In this document: in pieces, positions 27,337 to 36,866 of the stretch
Layout of the letters: the number at the start of each line of letters is the position of its first letter
Position numbering within the stretch: the stretch's first letter is position 1
Origin: Candidatus Krumholzibacteriia bacterium
GTDB taxonomy: Bacteria; Krumholzibacteriota; Krumholzibacteriia; LZORAL124-64-63
Direction: 5' to 3'
DNA length: 64,000 bases
Assembly (NCBI GenBank): GCA_016744705.1
Contig: JADGDU010000012.1
Location: 1 to 64,000 of the forward strand
Position numbers and translations under genes: made by a program
The notes under the pieces: generated by a model
What the model was told of the DNA's origin: nothing
Databases searched by the model: none
What the model saw: only the letters and a program-made list of their open reading frames with translations

Positions 27337-28503
27337 TCAGATGCGACTGCGATCCCGCGCTCTTTGATATTTGTCCTGAATCATGCTGCTGGTGTGGTCA
27401 ATATTCAACAATATTCCCACAGAAGCCAGAGCCGCCACCATGGCTGTGCCCCCGAAGCTCACAAATGGCAAAGGCACGCCAACCACAGGAAAGGCACCGG
27501 TGACCATGGCGATATTGACCAGGCCATAAACGGCCAAACTGGTAGTCAGGCTTGTGGCTACGATGCGACCAAAGGGCTCCGAGGCACGGCTGGCAATGCT
27601 GTATCCACGCCATAAGAAAGTGATCAATAGAATGATCACAACCAGAGTTCCCCACAGGCCAAACTCTTCACCGATGACGGAAAAAATAAAATCTGTGTGC
27701 GCCTCCGGAAGGAAGGCAAATTTGTTGTGCCCATCTCCAGCCCCAAGGCCCCAAGTCCCGCCTGCTCCCATTCCCATCAGGCTTTGATCCACCTGGTATC
27801 CGAAATCACCACCCCGTACACCGTCCCACCAATTGGCCAATCGGGTTTCCAATTTGTTGGAAGTCATGAAGGCAATCACCGCGGCCAGAGCCGGCACCAC
27901 AATAGCCAAGGCCATTCTGCGCCAGGAAAAACCTGCCACCAATAAAGCCACCAAGACCACCGTGGCCATGGTTAGGATGTTTCCAAAATTGGGTTGCCGG
28001 TACAGAAGCACAAGCAGCGGTAGTGGCCCAAGCAATAGTCCCGGCAAAATGTTTCGCCAGGTCAACCGCCCCGCCTGGGCGGCTAGTGACCATCGCTCGG
28101 CAATGAAGAGAATCACGGCCAGTTTGGCTAACTCCACCGGTTGGAAGCGGAACCCCGCCACACTCACCCAGCGATTGATGACTCCCTGATCCCCCTGTTG
28201 CAAAGTCATGGCCACCAAGATTAAGCCAACAACCAGGGCACTCCAGTTCAACCAACGGTTGCGAAAATATTGGTAATTGATGTTAGCCAAAACGAACATG
28301 GCCCCCAGCCCCACCAGGATCATGAACACATGTTTGGCAATGAGGAAATGCTGGCCCAAAACCGATCCACCACCGGGGTTGTTGTAACTGCCCGCACCAT
28401 ATACAACGATGCAACCCAAAAACATCAGAATGCTCATGGAAATCAATAGAAAGCGATCTCCACCTTCAATGGCTGCCAGGAACCTTCTGAGTTTTCTATT
28501 CAC
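27337..28503 (-). CDS. ftsW: Septal peptidoglycan glycosyltransferase FtsW
   Basis: 388 residues, a SEDS polytopic membrane protein of about ten transmembrane segments. Family motifs include VINRWVSVAGFRFQPVELAK, the extracellular AHTDFIFSVIGEEFGLWG and the final GGTAMVAALASVGILLNI. It polymerises lipid II together with FtsI. It overlaps the murD stop by eight bases. The murG gene that usually follows is absent. Confidence 0.94.
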   Translation of the reverse strand: MNRKLRRFLAAIEGGDRFLLISMSILMFLGCIVVYGAGSYNNPGGGSVLGQHFLIAKHVFMILVGLGAMFVLANINYQYFRNRWLNWSALVVGLILVAMTLQQGDQGVINRWVSVAGFRFQPVELAKLAVILFIAERWSLAAQAGRLTWRNILPGLLLGPLPLLVLLYRQPNFGNILTMATVVLVALLVAGFSWRRMALAIVVPALAAVIAFMTSNKLETRLANWWDGVRGGDFGYQVDQSLMGMGAGGTWGLGAGDGHNKFAFLPEAHTDFIFSVIGEEFGLWGTLVVIILLITFLWRGYSIASRASEPFGRIVATSLTTSLAVYGLVNIAMVTGAFPVVGVPLPFVSFGGTAMVAALASVGILLNIDHTSSMIQDKYQRARDRSRI

Positions 28504-29890
28504 CAGACACCTCCCTGGCCTGGGCCCCCAACTTCAGAGCCGATTCCAGGAAAGCCTCTCCCCTGTGACGGTAACTGGCAAACATATCAAAACTGGCGCA
28601 AGCCGGGCTGAGCATGACATCGGCATCGGCACCAGGCTTGGCTTCTTGCAAACTCAGTGTAGCCAGCTTCACCGCTTCGTCTAAATTTTTGGCAGCTTTG
28701 ACAGGCACCAAGCCCTCAAGCGCTTTCCCAATGGCCGGTCCTTCTTCGCCGATAGTAACGACCTGGACCACCGAGCCCATGACCTTTTTGAGGGGCTCAT
28801 AAGACTCACCCTTGCCACTTCCCCCAGCAATCAGGGCCACGGGCCGATTATACCCATCGAGCCCCGCACACACGGCGTGAACATTGGTGGCTTTGGTATC
28901 ATTGATGTAACGGATATTTCCTAAACTGGCCACCCACTGTTGCCGGTGGGCTAAGCCGGGAAAATCCCGTAAACCTTGTGCCATGGATTTTTCGTCAAGA
29001 CCCAAAACCAGTCCGGCTGCCACAGCCGCCAAAGCGTTCAAAAGGTTGGGTGGGGATTGCAAAGCAAATTCCCTGATCGGCAGCAGCGGAACAGTTTGAC
29101 CTTCTATAACGAAACAGAGAATTTCATTTTCATAAAAAACCTGAGCACCATGATCTTTTTCACCAAAGAGAAATTTTGGGGCGCTGGTTTCCCAACTCCG
29201 TGCTTCCGGACATTCTGTCCAGGTGATGAAATGGCCATGGGCCGCCGTTCTCTGAGCCATCACCTGCTTTGCTCGAAAGTAAGCCTCTAAGTCTGGGTAG
29301 CGATCCAAGTGATCGGGGGCCAAATTCAAAACCATTCCCACCATAGGAGAAAAGTTTTTGACCGTTTCAAGCTGGAAGCTTGAGACTTCCAAAGAAACGA
29401 CCGCCTTCGCAGGCAGATCATCGGCTATTTGACTTAAAGGTGTGCCCAGGTTACCCAAGGCTTCCGCACGGAGACCACTTTTCCGAATCAGATGAGCGAT
29501 CAATTCCGTAGTGGTGGATTTTCCATTGGTGCCGGTGATGGCCACCAGGTCGGCACGACAGAACGAAGCCCCCAGTTCCATTTCCCCAATCACTTCCACC
29601 GATGATGGCAATGCTAATAACTGAGGATGGGTGGGGGGAACACCAGGACTGATCACCACCGCATGGGGATGATCTTGAGGCCAGGTGCCGCCGGTGGCGA
29701 GTTCGTCAAAAGCCCGGGGTGCCAGTAATGACAGGCCTTCGCGCTCCCACCGGCGGTGCACCATTTCGATTTCGTTATCATCTATCCCGATAACCCTGGC
29801 ACCATGATGGCGCAGGAGAACGCCTGCGGCGCACCCACTGCGCGCCAGACCGATCACCCACCAGGTTTGTCCCTTCACATCGGGTTTCAT
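28496..29890 (-). CDS. murD: UDP-N-acetylmuramoyl-L-alanine--D-glutamate ligase
   Basis: 464 residues. It adds D-glutamate to UDP-MurNAc-L-Ala. The N-terminal domain begins VIGLARSGCAAGVLL, the ATP loop is AITGTNGKSTTTELIAHLI, and the central motif LNLAPDHLDRYPD and final domain (YINDTKATNVHAV, IAGGSGKGESY) are typical. It starts two bases after the murF stop, so no room exists for mraY, which usually lies between murF and murD. Confidence 0.96.
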   Translation of the reverse strand: MKPDVKGQTWWVIGLARSGCAAGVLLRHHGARVIGIDDNEIEMVHRRWEREGLSLLAPRAFDELATGGTWPQDHPHAVVISPGVPPTHPQLLALPSSVEVIGEMELGASFCRADLVAITGTNGKSTTTELIAHLIRKSGLRAEALGNLGTPLSQIADDLPAKAVVSLEVSSFQLETVKNFSPMVGMVLNLAPDHLDRYPDLEAYFRAKQVMAQRTAAHGHFITWTECPEARSWETSAPKFLFGEKDHGAQVFYENEILCFVIEGQTVPLLPIREFALQSPPNLLNALAAVAAGLVLGLDEKSMAQGLRDFPGLAHRQQWVASLGNIRYINDTKATNVHAVCAGLDGYNRPVALIAGGSGKGESYEPLKKVMGSVVQVVTIGEEGPAIGKALEGLVPVKAAKNLDEAVKLATLSLQEAKPGADADVMLSPACASFDMFASYRHRGEAFLESALKLGAQAREVSGE

Positions 29891-29892
29891 TC

Positions 29893-31362
29893 TTAAATTT
29901 CCTCACTATGATTTTCATTTTCCTGCAATAATTGCAGAACTTTTTCCATGGCAGAACTGCGTGATCCTTTGATGAGGATGCAGTCACCGACAGATGTATT
30001 ATTTTCCAACCAATGGGCGGCTGCTTCGTGATCCGCTAACTGCACAGCGCGACCAGAGTCTGCTCCCTCTTCAGCCAGTGGGAAAGCAGTCTCGCCCACG
30101 GCCAGGAGAAAATCCAATTTTTCTCTTAACAACATTTTTCCGGTGGCTTTGTGGATGCTTTCACTGTCTGGGCCCAATTCTGCCATGGCCCCCAAAACAG
30201 CTACAACCCGGCCTGTTCTGGGCAATCCCACCAGAGTCTGAACTGCCACCAACATGCTGGCAGGATTAGCGTTGTAGGCATCATCCAAAATTGTTCGGCC
30301 TGCCCAGGAAAGAACCAGACCACGGTGAGCAGATCCAGCAAAAGAGGGTAAAGCCTGTTGCAATACTTCGTCACTCACGCCCAACGCTCGGCAAGCCAAA
30401 ATGGCGGCGCAAAGGTTGGCTGCGTTGTGTCGGCCAGGCAAGGGAACCGTCCAACTGGTTTCATCCAGAATCAATTGTTCAGGAGAATCATTTTCAGCAG
30501 GTAACCAACGATAGCGGTGGTTTCCCTGGTCAGATCCCCAAGAAACCAAAGGACAAACACAACGTGTTCGCCATTTTTCAAATCCTGGGCTGTCTGCATT
30601 TAAAATGGCCACCCCGTCAGCCGGCAAGGCTTCCAGCAACTCTCCTTTACCTTCAATGATATTTTCCAGAGATCCAAACTCAGACAGATGAGCCGCCGAA
30701 GCGTTGGTGATGATGCCCACCTTGGGCTCCGTCAGGCCGGCTAGGAATTTGATTTCGCCCACGGCAGAAGCACCCATTTCCATGACTGCGTAGCGAGTAT
30801 CTCGATGCAAATTCAAAAGCGTCAAAGGAAGGCCCAGATGGTTATTAAAATTTCCTACTGTAGCTTGGGTTTTTCCCGCGCCACTGAGCATGGCCCGCAC
30901 CAGGTCTTTAGTGGTGGTTTTGCCATTGGTGCCGGTGATGGCTACAATCTCAACGTTCAAACTGCGGCGCCAACAGGCAGCCAACTCTGCCAGAGCAAGT
31001 TCCGGATCCCTGCACAACAAAACACCGCAACCATCTGTCCCTTTGAGCTTTAGCAAAGGGTCAGATTGGTCCTGAACCAAAGATCTTGTCAGGGCCCAGT
31101 GCCCCTTTTCCAATGCGCTGCCGATGTATTGGCGACCATCAACATTTTCTCCATCAAGGGCCACAAAGAGACCGTTTTCAGGAAGATTTCGGGAATCCAG
31201 TCCGGCGCCGGCGAAGGTTTGGGAAGTGCATTTTTTTAGGGCCGAATCAGGATCGTGAAACACAAGGCCATCATCTTTCGGCAACAAGGCCGAATGCAGC
31301 AGATTTTTTTGCATCAAGGTGTTTATGGCTTCGTGTAGATAAAAGCCATTTTCAATTGCCAC
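29893..31362 (-). CDS. murF: UDP-N-acetylmuramoyl-tripeptide--D-alanyl-D-alanine ligase
   Basis: It adds D-Ala-D-Ala to the UDP-MurNAc tripeptide. The Mur P-loop is AITGTNGKTTTKDLVRAML, with the family stretch TVGNFNNHLGLPLTLL and the C-terminal ILDDAYNANPASM. The start is uncertain. I favour the GTG at 31362 (GGGAG nearby, short overlap with the murE stop), giving 489 residues. An ATG at 31404 lies 52 bases inside murE, and an ATG at 31314 has no Shine-Dalgarno. Confidence 0.94.
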   Translation of the reverse strand: MAIENGFYLHEAINTLMQKNLLHSALLPKDDGLVFHDPDSALKKCTSQTFAGAGLDSRNLPENGLFVALDGENVDGRQYIGSALEKGHWALTRSLVQDQSDPLLKLKGTDGCGVLLCRDPELALAELAACWRRSLNVEIVAITGTNGKTTTKDLVRAMLSGAGKTQATVGNFNNHLGLPLTLLNLHRDTRYAVMEMGASAVGEIKFLAGLTEPKVGIITNASAAHLSEFGSLENIIEGKGELLEALPADGVAILNADSPGFEKWRTRCVCPLVSWGSDQGNHRYRWLPAENDSPEQLILDETSWTVPLPGRHNAANLCAAILACRALGVSDEVLQQALPSFAGSAHRGLVLSWAGRTILDDAYNANPASMLVAVQTLVGLPRTGRVVAVLGAMAELGPDSESIHKATGKMLLREKLDFLLAVGETAFPLAEEGADSGRAVQLADHEAAAHWLENNTSVGDCILIKGSRSSAMEKVLQLLQENENHSEEI

Positions 31363-32872
31363 TGCCCTGAACTCCCGTCCAATCTTTGATGATCTCTCTA
31401 TCATCCAGATCCAAAACCTTATCCCCTACCAATTGGTAATCCTCATGTCCTTTGCCAGCCACAATCACAATGTCCCCCTCGGACGCTTCAGACAAAGCAT
31501 CCTCCACGGCTTCCCGTCGGTCTTCAATTACCTTCATCCCCACTGAACGGGGCTTTTGTATTTCGTTATACCCAGCCGCAACATCAGCACAAATGGTGGC
31601 CGGATTTTCAGTGCGAGGGTTATCTGAAGTAATCCACACGGCATCGGCTTGTTCAGCGGCGACCCGCCCCATCAAAGGACGTTTGCCAGTATCTCTATCC
31701 CCGCCGCAACCGAAGACAACCAACAAACGACCGGATGATAGTTCGTCGCATGCCGTCAAGATTGCGCCTAAAGCATCGTGGGTATGGGCGTAATCAACAA
31801 TAGCCAAGCCTCCTGAAGGCAGGAGAAATCTTTCCAACCGGCCAGGCACCTGACTCACTCCCGCCAAGGCGGCACTCACCTGCTGGGGATCAAAACCCAA
31901 AGCCAGCCCAGTATTGAAAGCGGCCATCAGATTTTCCACATTAAAGCGCCCCACCAGAGGACTTTGCAAAGTATGAACGCAGCCTTGGAAGTCTAATTCC
32001 AGTTTTGTCCCTTTCAGTCCCAGGTCGGCCTTATTCAAAACCAGGTCCGCGCTATTTTCATGGCGTTTGGCTGCTCTTGGATCAAAAGAAAGAACCGGAT
32101 GGTTTCCTGTATCCAACGGGGCCAACAAATCATCGCCCTTGTTGAGCACCAGCGTGGCCCCCGGCTTCAGGTAATCCATTATTTTTGCCTTGGCCTGAAC
32201 ATAAGTGGGGATATCCGAATGATAATCCAGATGATCACGACCAATATTTGTCATCACTGCCACCGAAAGACCAAGACCTTTGGTCCTCTCTTGGTCCAGA
32301 GCGTGGGATGATAATTCCATCGCCACAGATTGGCATCCGCTGGTGACCATCCGTTGCAACCATCGAAAAAATACCGGGCCGCCCGGCGTTGTCAGGGGCG
32401 CCGGGACCGATTCCTTTCCATCGTCATAACAAATGGTCCCCAACATTCCACACGGACCTTGCAAACGCGATAACATTTCCTGCAGCAAGAAGGCCACCGT
32501 GGTTTTGCCATTGGTTCCTGTAACGGCCGCGGTGATCAACTTTTCATCAGGACGCTGCATCAACTCTCTGGCCAGCAGCGCGGGTGCAGATCGGGTGGAT
32601 GGCAACTGCGCCGAAGCCTCCAGTTTTGAAATTTCACTGGGCGTAAGATACTGATCAAGAGGTTGCTGATGCACCACGGCCACACAACCCTGAGCGATGG
32701 CTTGTTTAAGGAAACCATGGCCATCTCCCCCACTGCCCTTCACGGCCACAAAAAGAACTCCCGGGCCAGCCAAACGTGAGTCGGCTTCCACCCGGGAAAT
32801 TTCCACTGACAGATCTCCAGTGATGACAGCATCAGGGAGACCATCCACTAAATTTCCAAAGGCTCTTACCAC
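31352..32872 (-). CDS. murE: UDP-MurNAc-L-Ala-D-Glu--meso-diaminopimelate ligase
   Basis: 506 residues. The P-loop is AVTGTNGKTTVAFLL, the carbamylated-Lys region follows near LSSHALDQERTKG, and the C-terminal domain has FGCGGDRDTGKRPLMG. The residues that select the amino acid read SDNPRTENP, the DNPR motif of meso-diaminopimelate enzymes rather than the lysine type. A direct DAP cross-linked wall is therefore expected. The start is a GTG overlapping the ftsI stop. Confidence 0.95.
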   Translation of the reverse strand: MVRAFGNLVDGLPDAVITGDLSVEISRVEADSRLAGPGVLFVAVKGSGGDGHGFLKQAIAQGCVAVVHQQPLDQYLTPSEISKLEASAQLPSTRSAPALLARELMQRPDEKLITAAVTGTNGKTTVAFLLQEMLSRLQGPCGMLGTICYDDGKESVPAPLTTPGGPVFFRWLQRMVTSGCQSVAMELSSHALDQERTKGLGLSVAVMTNIGRDHLDYHSDIPTYVQAKAKIMDYLKPGATLVLNKGDDLLAPLDTGNHPVLSFDPRAAKRHENSADLVLNKADLGLKGTKLELDFQGCVHTLQSPLVGRFNVENLMAAFNTGLALGFDPQQVSAALAGVSQVPGRLERFLLPSGGLAIVDYAHTHDALGAILTACDELSSGRLLVVFGCGGDRDTGKRPLMGRVAAEQADAVWITSDNPRTENPATICADVAAGYNEIQKPRSVGMKVIEDRREAVEDALSEASEGDIVIVAGKGHEDYQLVGDKVLDLDDREIIKDWTGVQGSGN

Positions 32873-34974
32873 AGCCCACCCATCCTCACCTTAACGGCGG
32901 CGCCACCGAGGGCCAAACCGGGTTCTGGAATTTGCGACACGGCATATCCCGCCCCTTTGATTTTTACTTTCAATCCCATACGGGCCGCGAGGCTTTGAAT
33001 TTCTCTGTTGCTGAGACCTGAAAAATCGGGACAGAGCAATCCACTTTCGGTGGTGGCAACTTCAGCTGGTCCAGTCATCAAATGCACCACACTGCCAGGC
33101 TTTAGAAGTGTGCCAGGCAAGGGCACTTGTTGGATCACCAAGCCGCCTCGTTCGGTGCCAGCAACAGCCAAGTCCGCCACGGCCAGCCTCTGACCGGCAT
33201 TGTCCATAGTCAAGTGCAAAACGTCAGGAACGGTGACCATTCTTTTAGCTTCCGCCAATTCCAAAGGAGCTGTTCGGCTGCCCGGAACATCCGTCAGATA
33301 CTGAGTTCCCGAACGGATATCTCTGACAATTTCCTTAAAAAGAGGCACCGCGCTGAGAGATGCGTAATGCTTGATTCCCTTAGGTTCATCCAGCACCGTC
33401 AGAATCACCAAGCGGGGATTCTCCACCGGTACGATGCCTGAGAAACTGGCAATATATGCACCCCTGGTGTATCCCTTGCCATCCCTACTTTTTTGAGCTG
33501 TGCCGGTTTTACCGCCAGAAGTGATCCAATCTTCTTTGGCACCCACTCCTGTGCCATGATCCACCACATCACCCATGGCTGTACGCAGCAATTCGGCCAG
33601 AGGTTCGGCCATGACTCGCCGCAAAGGACGGGGAGGCATTTCTTCCACCAGGCGTCCGCGGGCATCCCGCACTTCGCGTATCAACCGAGGAGAATATAAC
33701 GTTCCACCATTGGCCACGGCGCAAACAGCCAGACCCAGTTGCAATGGCGTGGCAGCCACTTCCTGACCCAGGGCTATGGTGGGCTTGCTTCGTCCCGACC
33801 AGGTGGCCGGGCTTTTCAAAAGTCCATCAGGGCATGCCGGATAAGGAAACCCTGTGCCTTGGCCAAAACCGAAATTAACCAAATCTTTATAGAGTTCTTC
33901 ACTTTTCAGATTTCCCACTGCACGGGCAAAAAAGATATTGCTACTTTTGGCAAACGCTTCCATCAAAGCCATGTTGCCGTAAGCGTGACCATCATCATTG
34001 CGGATGGTGAAAGATCCAAAATTACTATCCGAACAGTTAAAAACCATGGACGTATCGATGGCACCGTGCCGGAGCAAACTGGCGGTTGTGAAAATTTTGA
34101 ACACTGATCCGGGTTCATAGAACTTGGAAAAATTTCGATTATCCCAAACCGCCAAATCTCCATGCCGGCCCTCACGCTTTTCCAAAAGTGGCCAACTGGC
34201 AGCAGCCAGAACATCACCCGTATGGGGATCCATAACCAAAACAGAACCGGCTTCCGCGCCCGTGGAATTCACAGCTGAAGCCAACTGCTTTTCACAAATC
34301 TCCTGAAGGTCGGTATCCAAAGACAAAACCAGGCTCTGGCCATGGGATGCTTCGCTTAAAACCACTTGCCCCAGGTTTTCTCCCAAGTGCCCGGTTGTGA
34401 TCAGATGAGCCTTCCCTGGGCTTCCCGCCAAGTAGTCTTTTAAACTGGACTCCAAACCAGTAGAGAAATCTTTCTCCTGTTCCATCCTGTGGAACCCGAT
34501 CAACGAAGCAGCCAGGCCATCATAGGGATAAATCCGGGCCTGCAAATCTTCAATGGTGATGGCTTTTTCACTTTTCAAACGCATCATCTGGTCGCGAGTC
34601 AGAACCTGGTTGGCAGAAATCACCACATGCTTGCCACGTGCCCGTCGCAATTTCTTTTCCAGCCCAGCCGCATCAACTTCCAGAACTTCAGCCAGCAATT
34701 GGCTGATTTCTACAGGACCATCATCCAAAAGGGATGTGGCCACACCCAAACGCCAAGCCGCTACCGAGAGAGCCAGAGGACGCATCTCACGGTCGTAAAG
34801 GTTTCCCCGCTCAGCCTGAACAACGATATCTTCGTTCCAGATTTTCTTCGCGATGCGGGAATGCTCTTCATGCTGAAAAACCTGTATCTGTACGACACGA
34901 CCGGCCAAAGCGAGGCCGGTCATAATGAGAACAATTTGGAGTATGCGGAAGCGTGATCTCGCTTCTTCAAACAT
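32866..34974 (-). CDS. ftsI: Division-specific transpeptidase FtsI (PBP3-like) with PASTA domains
   Basis: 702 residues. One N-terminal transmembrane helix (about 10-28) is followed by a PBP dimerisation domain. The transpeptidase domain has the active-site SxxK as SVFK in YEPGSVFKIFTTAS, SSN in FAKSSNIFFARAV and KTG in SGGKTGTAQK. Two PASTA domains occupy roughly the last 120 residues (VPDVLHLTMDNAGQRLAVA and CPDFSGLSNREIQSLAARM). PASTA tails are common in Gram-positive PBP2x/SpoVD and in some diderm phyla, but not in E. coli. It cross-links septal peptidoglycan in the periplasm. Its start overlaps the ftsL-like stop as TAATG. Confidence 0.94.
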   Translation of the reverse strand: MFEEARSRFRILQIVLIMTGLALAGRVVQIQVFQHEEHSRIAKKIWNEDIVVQAERGNLYDREMRPLALSVAAWRLGVATSLLDDGPVEISQLLAEVLEVDAAGLEKKLRRARGKHVVISANQVLTRDQMMRLKSEKAITIEDLQARIYPYDGLAASLIGFHRMEQEKDFSTGLESSLKDYLAGSPGKAHLITTGHLGENLGQVVLSEASHGQSLVLSLDTDLQEICEKQLASAVNSTGAEAGSVLVMDPHTGDVLAAASWPLLEKREGRHGDLAVWDNRNFSKFYEPGSVFKIFTTASLLRHGAIDTSMVFNCSDSNFGSFTIRNDDGHAYGNMALMEAFAKSSNIFFARAVGNLKSEELYKDLVNFGFGQGTGFPYPACPDGLLKSPATWSGRSKPTIALGQEVAATPLQLGLAVCAVANGGTLYSPRLIREVRDARGRLVEEMPPRPLRRVMAEPLAELLRTAMGDVVDHGTGVGAKEDWITSGGKTGTAQKSRDGKGYTRGAYIASFSGIVPVENPRLVILTVLDEPKGIKHYASLSAVPLFKEIVRDIRSGTQYLTDVPGSRTAPLELAEAKRMVTVPDVLHLTMDNAGQRLAVADLAVAGTERGGLVIQQVPLPGTLLKPGSVVHLMTGPAEVATTESGLLCPDFSGLSNREIQSLAARMGLKVKIKGAGYAVSQIPEPGLALGGAAVKVRMGGLW

Positions 34975-35477
34975 TACTCACTCCCACCTTCCATCGTTCC
35001 TGCCAGGGCACCTCTGGGAACCAGAGAGACCATGGCACCGGCCACCAACTCCCCAGCCTGGTCACTGGCGGGCAATCCGGCCCATAAATCCCGCAAAACA
35101 TTTTTATCTTTTTTAGGCCCATCCAAACAAACCAAAACCAACCCGGGTTTCTCCGGGACAATCAGACCCAATTCTTTTTGGGCTCTGGCCACAACGACCT
35201 CACCACTGGAGGCATGATTCCAATTCATATGCAGCTTGGCTGAGCCTGCTTCCAAAAATTCTTTCTGGTTCTCCAGATCGGCCACGCGGGCCCTCATGCT
35301 GGTGATTTGATTAGTTAAGAAGATCCGTCCCCCCAGAAGCAACCCCACCAAAGCTGCCACAACAACAACCATAACCACTTGGGTCGTCAACACACCTTTG
35401 CGCCGGGCCATAGCCCCATCGCCACTGACAACTGCGTTGCTGGAAAAATATAAAGATGAGTTGGGCTGGCCGTACAT
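34974..35477 (-). CDS. FtsL-like division protein
   Basis: 167 residues. A basic start (ARRKGVLT) precedes one transmembrane helix (VVMVVVVAALVGLLLGGRIF). A short coiled coil (ITSMRARVADLENQKEFLEA) follows, and then a conserved-looking ARAQKELGLIVPEKPG, which fits the end of FtsL/DivIC proteins. The position between rsmH and ftsI is the ftsL position. About 65 residues beyond that motif are unusual for FtsL. The ATG at 35477 has GGAGG seven bases upstream. Confidence 0.75.
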   Translation of the reverse strand: MYGQPNSSLYFSSNAVVSGDGAMARRKGVLTTQVVMVVVVAALVGLLLGGRIFLTNQITSMRARVADLENQKEFLEAGSAKLHMNWNHASSGEVVVARAQKELGLIVPEKPGLVLVCLDGPKKDKNVLRDLWAGLPASDQAGELVAGAMVSLVPRGALAGTMEGGSE

Positions 35478-35499
35478 GGTTGCTCCTCCCAAGGAGACT

Positions 35500-36420
35500 T
35501 TAAAGAATCGTTGCTGCCCTCAATCGGGCGCTTCGTGAACGAGGGTTGCGCTTTTCTTCCTCCGCCGAAGCCTTCACCGCTTTACGGGTCAGGGGTTTCA
35601 AAAGAGCTTTATGGTTGCACCTGCAAACGGGCAACTCAGGGGGACAAATGCAATCCCGCTTTTCTCTGTCGATGAATCGTTTCACCAAACGGTCTTCCAG
35701 TGAATGGTAAGACATGATGGCGAAAGAACCGCCGGGCCGTATCACCTTAGTCAATTGTTCCAGAGCTTCAGGTAGGGCCTCCAACTCTTCATTGACGGCA
35801 ATTCGTAAGGCCTGAAAAACCCGGCTCAGAACCGGGGTACTTTTTACGCCTCTGGGCAATGTGCCCTCAATCAGATTTTTGAATTGGGTCGTGGTTTCAA
35901 TAGGGGCCTCTTTACGAGCATTGACCAAAACCCGAGCAATGCGGCGGCTTCCACGTTCTTCGCCCCACCGCCAGATCAGATCGGCCAATTCGGCTTCAGG
36001 AAGGGTGGCCACCAGATCAGCAGCCGTCAGGCCCTGGTCCTGGTTAAAGCGCAGATCCAGAGGGCCTTCACTGCGATAGCTGAATCCTTTGGATGGATCA
36101 TCCAATTGCCAGGAGCTGACGCCCAGATCCAACAAAACACCATCGACCTTGTCCCAGCCGTTCTGCTTCAAGGCTTCGGACATATGGCGGAAAGAAATGC
36201 GGCAGCAGTGCAAACCATCGGCCTTTTCTGCCATCTTCTCGCAAACACCAAAAGCCACCCCATCCAGATCTAACCCCAATACCTCGGCCCCGGTTTCCAG
36301 CATGACCCGGCTGTGGCCTCCAAAACCAAAGGTGCCATCAATGAACCGTTTGCCAGGACCAGGATTCAGATAAGAGAGAGTTTCATCCCTGAGGACGGGG
36401 ATGTGTGGTGCGTCAGTCAT
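35500..36420 (-). CDS. rsmH: 16S rRNA (cytosine(1402)-N(4))-methyltransferase
   Basis: 306 residues. The N-terminus HIPVLRDETLSYLNP is family-typical, the SAM motif is FIDGTFGFGGHSRVML, and DGVLLDLGVSSWQLDD and MSYHSLEDRLVKRF are hallmarks. It methylates C1402 in the 30S decoding centre. The ATG at 36420 overlaps the STAS gene stop (ATGA), which decides the start over an ATG seven codons earlier. Confidence 0.96.
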   Translation of the reverse strand: MTDAPHIPVLRDETLSYLNPGPGKRFIDGTFGFGGHSRVMLETGAEVLGLDLDGVAFGVCEKMAEKADGLHCCRISFRHMSEALKQNGWDKVDGVLLDLGVSSWQLDDPSKGFSYRSEGPLDLRFNQDQGLTAADLVATLPEAELADLIWRWGEERGSRRIARVLVNARKEAPIETTTQFKNLIEGTLPRGVKSTPVLSRVFQALRIAVNEELEALPEALEQLTKVIRPGGSFAIMSYHSLEDRLVKRFIDREKRDCICPPELPVCRCNHKALLKPLTRKAVKASAEEEKRNPRSRSARLRAATIL

Positions 36421-36830
36421 ACACTGGCCCAACTTGCCCATGGCGATGCAGGCTCAGGACCTCTGTTGAAGCCCACGGGCATGCCCAATTCCTGTTCCCA
36501 ATCCTCCATGCAGAGAATGGCCTTCAGGTAATCGCTCCAGTTTTGCAAATAGAGTTGGTGACGAAATTGGCGCAGGTTGCGGTTCCAACGGATAAGCGAA
36601 CCGGTCGTCCGGTAATCCATGTGGGTTAAGCCCGAGCCATCAACAATGATGCGGTAGCCCCTGGCCGAAAGCTTGGGAGCCACCTTGCGGATGATTCTTT
36701 CCAAACCCGCCTGATCCAGTGAACCTGAGAGAGAGACCCGGACAATCATGTCCTTGCTGCTGACCTCAATATCCATATAGTTGCCGCCGGCCTCCTGCCG
36801 TAGCGACTGTCGGGTCATCTCTCTCGACAT
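36417..36830 (-). CDS. STAS-domain (anti-sigma-factor-antagonist-like) protein
   Basis: 137 residues. The core, about 20-105, follows the STAS pattern: VRVSLSGSLDQAGLERIIRK, RIIVDGSGLTHMDYRTTGS, then LRQFRHQLYLQNWSDYLKAI. Where SpoIIAA proteins carry the phosphorylated Ser (DSSG), this one reads RTTG, so a Thr could be the switch or the site may be lost. It sits between mraZ and rsmH with AAGGAG before its ATG and an ATGA overlap with rsmH. I know no standard dcw member of this type. A partner-switching role in division control is speculation. Confidence 0.7.
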   Translation of the reverse strand: MSREMTRQSLRQEAGGNYMDIEVSSKDMIVRVSLSGSLDQAGLERIIRKVAPKLSARGYRIIVDGSGLTHMDYRTTGSLIRWNRNLRQFRHQLYLQNWSDYLKAILCMEDWEQELGMPVGFNRGPEPASPWASWASV

Positions 36831-36866
36831 GCGGGCTCCTTCCCTAAACGCGCCCCTCCTTGGGCA

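Noticed and set aside
36421..36441. Longer rsmH start
   Set aside because: The ATGA overlap at 36417-36420 gives the family-typical N-terminus. The extra seven residues are not family-like.
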